From contig JACZWC010000026.1 of NCBI GenBank assembly GCA_022572355.1, positions 1 to 61,239 of the forward strand: DNA of 61,239 bases, read 5' to 3'. The position numbers and the translations under genes were made by a program. Under the pieces are notes generated by a model. That model did no database searches and was not told where the DNA came from. It saw nothing but the letters and a program-made list of their open reading frames with translations. This document shows positions 51,442-59,085 of the stretch, one piece after another. The stretch is from Bacteroidota bacterium (GTDB lineage: Bacteria; Bacteroidota; Bacteroidia; NORP154). Within the stretch, counting starts at the first letter, position 1. Each line of letters begins with the position of its first letter.

Positions 51442-51483
51442 TTAATGATTAAATCTGGGCGGTGGTTCTCTAGATACATTCTA

Positions 51484-52929
51484 TCAAGCTTTGTTGGTTG
51501 CAGTGTCAGTCGGTTTAGCGTCCGCTGAATTATTTTTGTCAACTCTAACAATTTGTGCCATCATCTCTCCTTCAGTTACAATTTTATTTCCCACATAGGC
51601 AGTAGCGCGCATATGACATATTCCTCTTCTAATAGGACTCAATAGCTCCAACTTAAAGATTATGGTGTCTCCTGGTACAACTTTGTTCTTGAATTTAACT
51701 TTATCGATTTTTACGAAGTAGGTAAGATAATTCTCCGGATCTGGAAGATTATGTAAAGCTAACACACCCCCGGCCTGGGCCATTGCTTCTATCTGCAATA
51801 CTCCCGGCATTACAGGATTACCCGGAAAATGGCCCACGAAAAAAGGTTCGTCTATGGTTACATTCTTAACCCCTACCACATGGGTTTTGCTCAGCTCTAT
51901 GATTTTATCTATAAATAGAAATGGTGACCTGTGGGGTAATATTTCTTGAATCTGCCTGATATCATAAACCGGCTCAATATTGGGATCATAATGCGGCGGT
52001 TGTACTGATTTCCTGTCCTTTTTGATTACCTCTTTAATCTTTCTGGCGAATTCAATATTTGAAGTATGTCCTGGACGAGAAGCAATTATTTGAGCGTTTA
52101 GCGGCATTCCTATCAGGGCCAAATCACCTATCACATCCAAAAGCTTATGTCTTGCTGGTTCATTTTGATATTTCAGCTTGATATTGTTCAGAATCCCTCC
52201 ACTGGTGATTTTGACATTCGGTTTGTTGAATAATTTGGCCAATCTATCCGCCTTGCTCTTCTCCACTGCGTTATCCACTACTACTATCGCATTATCCAGA
52301 TCACCTCCTTTTATTAAATTGTCCTTCAACAATTCTTCTAATTCATGCAGGAACACAAATGTTCTACTCGATGCAATTTCATCCTTAAAATCTTCGATTT
52401 TATCAAGTGTTGCATGCTGACAGCCAAGTACAGGAGAATTGTAGTCTACCATAACAGATAGCCTGAACTCAGGGCTAGGCAGGGCAATTAGTTCTGATTG
52501 GTTGTCTTCGTTGGTATAGTGCACCATTGATTTAATATTAAACACCTTTCTCTCCAGTGATTGTTCAACGTTTCCAACCTTTAAAAGGGCTTCAATGAAG
52601 GATGCTGCGCTTCCATCCATTATTGGCGTTTCCGGGCCATTTAGCTCAATGAGTATATTGTCAATTCCCAAGCCCGCTACTGCAGCCAAAACATGTTCCA
52701 CCGTATTAACCCCAGCTCCATTGGCCGCAATATTGGTTCCCCTTACGGTGTCTACCACATTGTCGATATCAGCCTTTATTATTGGCTTGCCTTTAAGATC
52801 AATACGTTGGAATTTGTAACCATGGTTTTCTGGAGCCGGCTTGTACGTAAGGTTAACTTTTTTGCCTGTATGTAGTCCTCTTCCAGAAATCGTAATTGCT
52901 TCCTTTATGGTTTTTTGTCTTTCGAACAT
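51484..52929 (-). CDS. lpxC/fabZ: Bifunctional LpxC deacetylase / FabZ dehydratase
   Basis: 481-residue fusion typical of Bacteroidota. N-terminal LpxC (1-~300) is the zinc deacetylase that commits UDP-3-acyl-GlcNAc to lipid A; Glu78-His79 in VNTVEHVLAAVAGLG and the later HKLLDVIGDLALIGMP histidine-aspartate segment (~255) are present. The C-terminal FabZ part (~335-470) is the hydroxyacyl-ACP dehydratase of fatty-acid synthesis, with HRSPFLFIDKI (~347) and the catalytic GHFPGNPVMPGVLQIEAMAQ (~366). A Thr-Asp-Ala tail follows. It lies between the HD gene and lpxA; no lpxD sits between HD and lpxC, unlike many relatives. Confidence 0.97.
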   Translation of the reverse strand: MFERQKTIKEAITISGRGLHTGKKVNLTYKPAPENHGYKFQRIDLKGKPIIKADIDNVVDTVRGTNIAANGAGVNTVEHVLAAVAGLGIDNILIELNGPETPIMDGSAASFIEALLKVGNVEQSLERKVFNIKSMVHYTNEDNQSELIALPSPEFRLSVMVDYNSPVLGCQHATLDKIEDFKDEIASSRTFVFLHELEELLKDNLIKGGDLDNAIVVVDNAVEKSKADRLAKLFNKPNVKITSGGILNNIKLKYQNEPARHKLLDVIGDLALIGMPLNAQIIASRPGHTSNIEFARKIKEVIKKDRKSVQPPHYDPNIEPVYDIRQIQEILPHRSPFLFIDKIIELSKTHVVGVKNVTIDEPFFVGHFPGNPVMPGVLQIEAMAQAGGVLALHNLPDPENYLTYFVKIDKVKFKNKVVPGDTIIFKLELLSPIRRGICHMRATAYVGNKIVTEGEMMAQIVRVDKNNSADAKPTDTATNKA

Positions 52930-53158
52930 GGGCTTTTTACGATGTTATCTTGCTAAAGATTATATCACTCTTTTTGTAATTCCTCAATCTTTGATTGCAA
53001 CTCAAAGCTGCATTCAACTTTTGCTCAAAGCAACTCTGCTATTTGCCGAGCAGAAAATTCCTCTGTTTCATTATTCTATGCAGAGGCGATTATGCTGCAA
53101 AAATACTAATAAATAGCATTTCTCTTTGAATAATGGCCCTGTTACCAGAAAACCCAAT

Positions 53159-54394
53159 TTACATTTTAGGATAGCACAAATAGTACTTCTTTGTTGTTCT
53201 GGACAATACCGAAATGTTGAGATGATCCGATGCTTTAGCTACATCCACAAGAGAGCCATCCTTGTAAAGCACATTTATTTTGTCATCGTTAGGATTGTAT
53301 GTCTTGTTACTAATCACATCTGAATATACATAGTAGTGCACATCCTTAGGAGAAATCTTGAGCTTTTTGATAACCGCTTTTTTTATCTTTTCTATGTGTG
53401 CTTTTTTAAACCGCTCTCCTTGTATTTCCACTTTGTTTAGCTTTCTGTGTACGAGCTTATTACAAAGCGAGGATAGAATTTTATCCTCATGATTGCACCA
53501 AACTTTTATCGCCGACAACAAGTCATAATCGTCAAGGTTGGCAAATTCATCCAAGATAGACTTGTTTTTTTCGAAGCTGGATTTATCAACCTGGTTCCGC
53601 AAAAAGAATTCTAAAGACGGTGTCGCGAAAAGATCTTTGTTCTTACCATATAGATATTTCGCTCTTTTAAGAATCTTGACCAACAATAATTCTGCCGAAA
53701 CAACGGTCTTATGAAGGTAAACCTGCCAATACATGAGACGCCTTGCGATGAGAAACTTTTCAATAGAATAGATACCCTTTGCATCTACCACCAATTGATC
53801 ATTTTTTATATTCAACATTTTGATAATTCGGTCTGAGCTAATTACACCTTCCGAAACACCGGCAAAGAAGCTGTCTCGATTCAGATAATCGAGCCGATCC
53901 ATATCCAATTGGCTTGCAACAAGTTGATGAAGAAACTTTTTGCGGTATTTATTCTTAAATATTTTAATTGCCAGTGTTAGTTTTCCCTTGTACTGCTGAT
54001 TCAGGCTTTCCATAAATATTCCCGAGAGGTCTTCGTGATTGACATTGCTTACAAGACTCTTCTCAAGAGCATGTGAGAAAGGACCGTGGCCAATATCATG
54101 TAACAGTATTGCTATCGAAACTGCTTTGGCCTCCTCCGTTGATATGTTATTACCCTTTGAGCGCAACACTTCAATTGCCAGGCCGGTCAGGTGCATCGCA
54201 CCCATTGCGTGTTGAAACCTCGTGTGATACGCCCCAGGATATACCAGGTGCGTCAATCCCAATTGTTTTATTCTTCGCAATCGTTGAAAATACTTATGCT
54301 CAATCAGCGTTTGAATGATGTCGAACGGAATACTTATAAACCCATAAATTGGGTCGTTAAATATGGTGCTCTTGGTTTTGACTTTAGCCGGCAT
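53159..54394 (-). CDS. HD-domain phosphohydrolase (dGTPase-like)
   Basis: 411-residue cytoplasmic HD-superfamily enzyme similar to the YdhJ/SAMHD-type family. N-terminal metal site: YHTRFQHAMGAMHLTG (~56) and the HD pair in ILLHDIGHGPFSHALE (~97-112); a second half with LDMDRLDYLNRDSFFAGV (~163) is typical of these dNTP or related phosphohydrolases. Begins at ATG 54394, 95 bases from the divergent porX. Its place upstream of lpx genes is conserved, from memory. Substrate not certain. Confidence 0.88.
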   Translation of the reverse strand: MPAKVKTKSTIFNDPIYGFISIPFDIIQTLIEHKYFQRLRRIKQLGLTHLVYPGAYHTRFQHAMGAMHLTGLAIEVLRSKGNNISTEEAKAVSIAILLHDIGHGPFSHALEKSLVSNVNHEDLSGIFMESLNQQYKGKLTLAIKIFKNKYRKKFLHQLVASQLDMDRLDYLNRDSFFAGVSEGVISSDRIIKMLNIKNDQLVVDAKGIYSIEKFLIARRLMYWQVYLHKTVVSAELLLVKILKRAKYLYGKNKDLFATPSLEFFLRNQVDKSSFEKNKSILDEFANLDDYDLLSAIKVWCNHEDKILSSLCNKLVHRKLNKVEIQGERFKKAHIEKIKKAVIKKLKISPKDVHYYVYSDVISNKTYNPNDDKINVLYKDGSLVDVAKASDHLNISVLSRTTKKYYLCYPKM

Positions 54395-54443
54395 TTTTGA
54401 ATCGCTTTATCCAGACAAATATAGCCGTAATTAACATAATTAG

Positions 54444-54451
54444 TATTTTTG
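54444..54451 (+). promoter_or_regulatory. -7 box upstream of porX
   Basis: TATTTTTG, exact TAnnTTTG, 38 bases before the ATG at 54490. It lies in the short divergent gap with the HD gene and inside the longer frame from 54397, which supports the later start. Confidence 0.4.
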
Positions 54452-54489
54452 AAGCAAGGCCATTTTGTGCCGTCATATTTATTATTCAA

Positions 54490-56064
54490 ATGGAAGAAAT
54501 CAAGATATTGTGGGTAGATGATGAAATCGATTTGCTCAGGGCGCATGTAATATTTCTGGAAGAAAAAGGATATCTCGTTTCAACATCAAATAACGGGGAT
54601 GAAGCGCTCACTTTGATAGACGAACAAAGGTTCGACTTAATTTTTCTCGATGAAAATATGCCGGGGCTTTCTGGTATAGAGACGCTTGTACAAATAAAAA
54701 ACAGACGACCTGAGTTGCCGGTGGTGATGGTGACCAAAAGCGAAGAGGAAAACCTGATGGACGATGCTATCGGATCCAAAATATCGGACTACTTGATTAA
54801 ACCGGTTAATCCAAAGCAAATTTTATTGTCGATCAAGAAAAATATCGACACAAAAAGACTGGTGAGCGAAAAAACCACTTCAGATTATCAGCAAGACTTT
54901 AGAAATATCGGCGCCACATTAAATGAAAGGCTTAATCATGCTGAGTGGGGCGATGTTTACAAGAAACTTGTCTATTGGGAGCTCGAGCTGGAAAAAGCGG
55001 ATGACCAAAGCATGGAAGAGGTTTTGAAAATGCAAAAAACAGAGGCGAACAGTCTGTTTTGCAAGTTCGTTCAGGGCAACTACATGGACTGGCTCAACAA
55101 TGTAAGTGATGCCCCAATTATGTCACATACGTTATTTAAGACCCACGCCCTGCCCATATTAGAGTCTGATAATACCCGCTTGATTTTTGTACTTATCGAT
55201 AATTTGAGATACGACCAGTGGAAAAGTATGATGCCAATGTTATCAGATGATTACGAACTGATACAAGAGGACATCTATTACGGCATTTTGCCAACCGCAA
55301 CACAGTATTCCAGAAATGCAATATTCGCGGGCCTTATGCCTTCTGAGATTGAAAAGAAATATCCGGATCTATGGCTAAATGATGGTGATGATGGTGGAAA
55401 GAACCTCAATGAAGAGCGCTTTTTGCATGAGCAGTTATTGCGATACGGGCAAACATCAAAATTTACGTACACTAAGATCACCAACTTAAATAGTGGTAAA
55501 AAGTTGGTGGAGAATATTCCGAATGTTATGTCGAATAAGTTGAATGTGATCGTTTACAATTTTGTTGATATCCTGTCACATGCAAGAACTGAAATGGAGG
55601 TTATAAAGGAATTGGCGGAAGATGAGGCCGCATATCGCTCGTTGACCTTGTCCTGGTTTGAACACTCTCCTTTACTGGCGTGTTTAAAGAGAATAGCAAG
55701 CATTGCCAAAGCGGATAAACAAAACAATTACAAGCTGATCATCACTACGGATCACGGTTCAATTAGGGTGAAAGAACCCTCGCGGCTGATCGGCGATAAA
55801 AACACCACCACGAACCTCAGGTATAAGCAAGGAAAAAACCTGACTTATGAAGAGAAGGATGTTTTCTCCATTGGAACCCCAGAGAAAGCATTTCTGCCCA
55901 AAGTAAACATAAGCTCCAGGTACGTTTTTGCCAAAGAAGATAAGTACTTTGTTTATCCTAACAATTATAATCACTTCATGAACCTCTTCAAAAACTCGTT
56001 CCAGCATGGGGGATTATCAATGGAGGAAGTCTTGATACCTATCGCCACCCTGAAGGTAAAATGA
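54490..56064 (+). CDS. porX: PorX response regulator with PglZ/alkaline-phosphatase-like domain
   Basis: Regulator of type IX secretion. 524 residues from the ATG at 54490 (MEEIKILWVDDEIDLLRAH). Receiver domain (1-~125) with the acidic pair Asp10-Asp11, phospho-acceptor Asp54 in LIFLDENMPG, and the TKS and Lys positions (MVTKSEEEN); then a helical linker (~130-200) and a PglZ/alkaline-phosphatase-superfamily domain (~205-520) with metal-ligand-like segments FVLIDNLRYDQW (~236), ATQYSRNAIFAG (~267) and ITTDHGSIRV (~420). PorX is known to act with PorY and SigP; those are not in this window. Its TGA overlaps the tsaE ATG by four bases. Confidence 0.95.
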   Translation: MEEIKILWVDDEIDLLRAHVIFLEEKGYLVSTSNNGDEALTLIDEQRFDLIFLDENMPGLSGIETLVQIKNRRPELPVVMVTKSEEENLMDDAIGSKISDYLIKPVNPKQILLSIKKNIDTKRLVSEKTTSDYQQDFRNIGATLNERLNHAEWGDVYKKLVYWELELEKADDQSMEEVLKMQKTEANSLFCKFVQGNYMDWLNNVSDAPIMSHTLFKTHALPILESDNTRLIFVLIDNLRYDQWKSMMPMLSDDYELIQEDIYYGILPTATQYSRNAIFAGLMPSEIEKKYPDLWLNDGDDGGKNLNEERFLHEQLLRYGQTSKFTYTKITNLNSGKKLVENIPNVMSNKLNVIVYNFVDILSHARTEMEVIKELAEDEAAYRSLTLSWFEHSPLLACLKRIASIAKADKQNNYKLIITTDHGSIRVKEPSRLIGDKNTTTNLRYKQGKNLTYEEKDVFSIGTPEKAFLPKVNISSRYVFAKEDKYFVYPNNYNHFMNLFKNSFQHGGLSMEEVLIPIATLKVK

Positions 56065-56522
56065 TTACCAAAACCATAGAATACGAAGGCATTCATCAAC
56101 TGCACACTGTTTCTGAAGAAATTCTGAATTTCACGAAGGACAATTCGCTATTTGCCATATACGGGGACATGGGCGCTGGCAAAACGACATTGATAAAATC
56201 CTTGTGTTCGGTTCTCGGTGTTAAATCAAACGTATCGAGCCCGACATTTTCAGTAATCAATGAATATGTTATTGAGATTGACAACAAAACAGAAAGCGGT
56301 AACTTTGAAAAGGAGGTTTATCACATGGACTTCTATCGAATTGATGAACAGCGGGAAGTTTTCGATATGGGATATGAGAACTATTTTTTTGGTAAGTCGT
56401 ATTGCTTCATCGAATGGCCTGAAATAATTGAATCCCTGCTTCCGGAAAAGTATGTTGAGCTGCGAATCATTAAAAGTGATAAATCCCCGGATTTTCGGGA
56501 AATAACACTTAATTTGCATTAA
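56061..56522 (+). CDS. tsaE: tRNA threonylcarbamoyladenosine biosynthesis ATPase TsaE
   Basis: P-loop ATPase that, with TsaB and TsaD, installs the t6A modification at position 37 of ANN-decoding tRNAs. 153 residues: Walker A GDMGAGKTT (35-43), the SSPTFSVINEY segment (~58-68) and FIEWPEII (~115) diagnostic for the family. Translationally coupled to porX (ATGA overlap) and followed directly by ald. Length is normal. Confidence 0.96.
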   Translation: MITKTIEYEGIHQLHTVSEEILNFTKDNSLFAIYGDMGAGKTTLIKSLCSVLGVKSNVSSPTFSVINEYVIEIDNKTESGNFEKEVYHMDFYRIDEQREVFDMGYENYFFGKSYCFIEWPEIIESLLPEKYVELRIIKSDKSPDFREITLNLH

Positions 56523-57743
56523 ATGGAAAGGTCAAAATCATCTTTATTATCGAGTTCTGCGTTTCCAGAGTTAATGCCCCAGGAAGAAACGCTTGAGGTA
56601 GCTCGAAAAAAATCTTCTCTCTTTATCGGAATCCCCAAAGAAACCTCTATTCAGGAGAACCGTGTGACGCTCGTACCAGAATCGGTGCGGGTACTTATAA
56701 ATAACGGCCACAAAGTGGTGATTCAAAGAGGTGCCGGAGACGCATCTAATTTTGACGATAATCAATACAGTGAAGCTGGCGGTGAAATCGTGGAAGGACC
56801 AGAAGATGTTTATAAGGCAGACATAATCATGAAAGTTGAGCCGCTAATTCCCGAAGAAATCGCGCTCTTACAGCGAAAACAAACTGTCATATCTGCGCTT
56901 CAGATTAGTATTCACCCAAAAGATTACATAAAGAAATTAATTGCAAAAAAAGTTTCGGGTATTGCCTTTGATACGATTCAAGACCAGCACGAAAAATTTC
57001 CTGTTATCCAATCGATGGGCGAGATCGCTGGTAACACATCTATCCTCATCGCTGCAGAATTGCTGAGTAACGCGAATAACGGTAAGGGATTGATGCTCGG
57101 CGGCATAGCCGGCGTACCGGCCACAGAGGTGGTTATCCTAGGCGCCGGGAATGTAGGTGAGTTTGCAGCTCGAGCGGCGCTGGGCCTCGGCGCGACAGTG
57201 AAGGTTTTTGACAACTCACTTTACAAATTGAGAAGGCTGCAAAACGATTTAGGTACGAGGGTCTTCACCTGTGTTATGCAACCTGAAGTGTTAGCGATAA
57301 AACTAAAAACAGCTGATGTGGTTATCGGGGCGATAAGGGCACCTGGTAAGGCCACGCCATGTGTTGTCACGGAAAATATGGTTCAGGATATGAAAGATGG
57401 TTCAGTGATTGTGGATGTGAGTATTGACCAGGGTGGCTGTTTTGAAACTTCAAAAGTTACGGACCACAACAAGCCCACCTATACTATCCATGGTGTAATA
57501 CATTATTGCGTTCCCAATATTTCTTCCCGCGTGGCAAGAACTGCTTCTTATGCCCTCAGTAACATCTTTGCTCCTATCTTATTGCAGATTGGAGAAAGGG
57601 GTGGTATTGACGTAGCGCTACGGGAAAACAAAGGCTTGCGCAATGGCGTGTATTTGTACAATGGTATTTTAACCAGCAAGATGCTCGGTGATTCCCTCAA
57701 TTTGCCGTATAAAGACATCAATTTACTGATGGCGGCGTTTTAA
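56523..57743 (+). CDS. ald: Alanine dehydrogenase
   Basis: NAD-dependent oxidative deaminase converting L-alanine to pyruvate and ammonia. 406 residues: N-terminal catalytic part (IGIPKETSIQENRVTLVPESV ~36-56), the Lys/His active-site region (DIIMKVEPL; IQSMGEIAGNTSILIAAELL), the Rossmann fold with GAGNVGEFAA (~207), and the C-terminal helix (SRVARTASYALSNIFAP). It carries about 30 extra N-terminal residues (MERSKSSLLSSSAFPELM) beyond many Ald proteins; an internal start near residue 33 is possible. Begins one base after the tsaE stop. A transhydrogenase-like role is the alternative, but the C-terminal half fits Ald. Confidence 0.93.
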   Translation: MERSKSSLLSSSAFPELMPQEETLEVARKKSSLFIGIPKETSIQENRVTLVPESVRVLINNGHKVVIQRGAGDASNFDDNQYSEAGGEIVEGPEDVYKADIIMKVEPLIPEEIALLQRKQTVISALQISIHPKDYIKKLIAKKVSGIAFDTIQDQHEKFPVIQSMGEIAGNTSILIAAELLSNANNGKGLMLGGIAGVPATEVVILGAGNVGEFAARAALGLGATVKVFDNSLYKLRRLQNDLGTRVFTCVMQPEVLAIKLKTADVVIGAIRAPGKATPCVVTENMVQDMKDGSVIVDVSIDQGGCFETSKVTDHNKPTYTIHGVIHYCVPNISSRVARTASYALSNIFAPILLQIGERGGIDVALRENKGLRNGVYLYNGILTSKMLGDSLNLPYKDINLLMAAF

Positions 57744-57763
57744 GCTGCACAGACCCCTAAACC

Positions 57764-58159
57764 ATGCCTTTTCTAAGAAGAATAAAACTGTATGTAATTG
57801 GCTTCCTGCTTGGCTCAATATTGGTGTATGGCTTATTTCACAACCGCATGCCTTCATGGCTACCGGAAACTATTATCAAAGAAGAATTACTTCAATGGCC
57901 ACTGCAGTTCACTAAACACGCCCGTTGCCGAATGGAATGCAGGGGTATTTCGGAAGCAGAGATAACCATAATCCTGGAGGAGGGCGACATCAATTTTGGC
58001 AAGAGCAAAGTCAGGGATAAGCCCTGTCCTTCATATGCAATTGAAGGTACAACCGAAGACGGCCAATTTGTTCGCATTGTGTTTGCAAAGTGCGACAGTG
58101 TAACGCGTGTAGTAACCGCGATTGACCTCAATGTAAAGCACGATTGCAATTGTAATTAA
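57764..58159 (+). CDS. DUF4258 membrane-anchored protein
   Basis: 131 residues: one N-terminal membrane helix (LYVIGFLLGSILVYGLF, ~9-25) and a small DUF4258 fold (~48-125) starting FTKHARCRMECRGISEAEITII, with His, Cys and acidic residues that could bind metal, and a final CNCN. It sits 20 bases after ald on the same strand; I recall the porX-tsaE-ald-DUF4258 order in other Bacteroidota, so a functional link is likely but unknown. The 189-base gap after it has no gene. Confidence 0.8.
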   Translation: MPFLRRIKLYVIGFLLGSILVYGLFHNRMPSWLPETIIKEELLQWPLQFTKHARCRMECRGISEAEITIILEEGDINFGKSKVRDKPCPSYAIEGTTEDGQFVRIVFAKCDSVTRVVTAIDLNVKHDCNCN

Positions 58160-58348
58160 GCATCGGAGGCTATTAAAATGACTGTTCTTAAAACAGTATC
58201 GGTTATCATAGACATCCCTGATCATTTTGACCGTTGTCTTGCACGATGACTATTATTCGGTCTATCACTTCGCATAATTTGTATATTTATTGAAGAATAC
58301 CGGGGCAAAGCAGTCATTCTTAGTTAAGTGGGGAATAAGCATTTTAAT

Positions 58349-59023
58349 ATGGAAACAATCGCAAAAAAGTTTTATTATGAAAAAGTGCTTGGATAAGACA
58401 AGAAAACCTATTGGATAGACAGGCCGCGTAAGGAGAGCAAGCTCCCGGAGGTTTTATCTGTTGAGGAGGTAATAGAAATTTTATGGAGTATTGGAAATCA
58501 GAAGCATAAATGTATTGTGGGATTGTTGTACTCGGCGGGACTTCGCATTGGCGAGTTGCTTAACTTGAGATTACAGGACATTAGATTTGACCGCGCCCAA
58601 ATAATGATCAGAGGCGCAAAAGGCAAGAAGGACAGAGTGGGATTGTTAAGCGTGACAATAACTGATCAATTGTTGGCTTATATTGGGCAGTATAAACCAA
58701 AGTATTGGGTCTTTGAGGGTCAGACTGGCGGGCGCTATTCGAGTACCCGCATACAGCGAATTATCAAAGTGGCTTCTGCAAAAGCCAGGATAAATCGCAA
58801 TATCACTGCTCATACGTTCAGGCATAGTTTTGCGACACACTTACTTGAGCAGGGAACAGATCTGCGTTACATACAGACATTATTGGGTCACAGCAGTAGT
58901 TAAACAACTGAGATATACACCCATATCAGCAAAGCCAGTTTAGAAAAAATTCGCAGCCCACTCGATGTAATTATTGAAAACCTTGATCTGGAGAACAAGA
59001 CATTAGGCATGTTAAAAACATAG
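58349..59023 (+). pseudogene. Tyrosine recombinase remnant with two in-frame stops
   Basis: Broken XerC/phage-integrase-type gene. In one frame: METIAKKFYYEKVLG (58349-58393), stop TAA 58394, then the linker DKKTYWIDRPRKESKLPEVL, and the catalytic domain: Arg I in GLRIGELLNLR (58544), HTFRHSFATHLLEQ (Arg II at 58820), GHSSS (58886-58900), a second TAA at 58901 where AAA (Lys) would be expected (SSSKTTEIYTHIS), and then the catalytic Tyr codon (58916). Frame ends at TAG 59021-59023. The N-terminal DNA-binding core domain is almost entirely missing. No extra IntI-specific helix, so not an integron integrase. Not functional as it stands. Confidence 0.85.
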
Positions 59024-59055
59024 TATATATAAAATGCAGTGCATTTTATATATAC
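59023..59055. repeat. Perfect 15-bp palindrome at recombinase end
   Basis: GTATATATAAAATGC (59023-59037), loop AGT (59038-59040), GCATTTTATATATAC (59041-59055). The first base is the last base of the recombinase stop codon. ACGTTAGTAGC follows. Candidate recombination site or terminator. Confidence 0.9.
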
Positions 59056-59085
59056 GTTAGTAGCCAATAGCCCTTCTGGAAACTG

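Noticed and set aside
53159..53323. Short plus-strand frames near the end of the HD gene
   Set aside because: They lie opposite strong minus-strand coding sequence and in the 229-base AT-rich gap, with no family pattern.
58517..58903. Functional 128-residue mini-integrase
   Set aside because: It stops before the catalytic tyrosine codon (58916), which remains in frame after a single-base stop, so decay is the simpler reading.
58349..59023. Integron integrase
   Set aside because: The IntI-specific extra segment between the catalytic Arg regions is absent; the spacing is that of XerC/phage-type recombinases.
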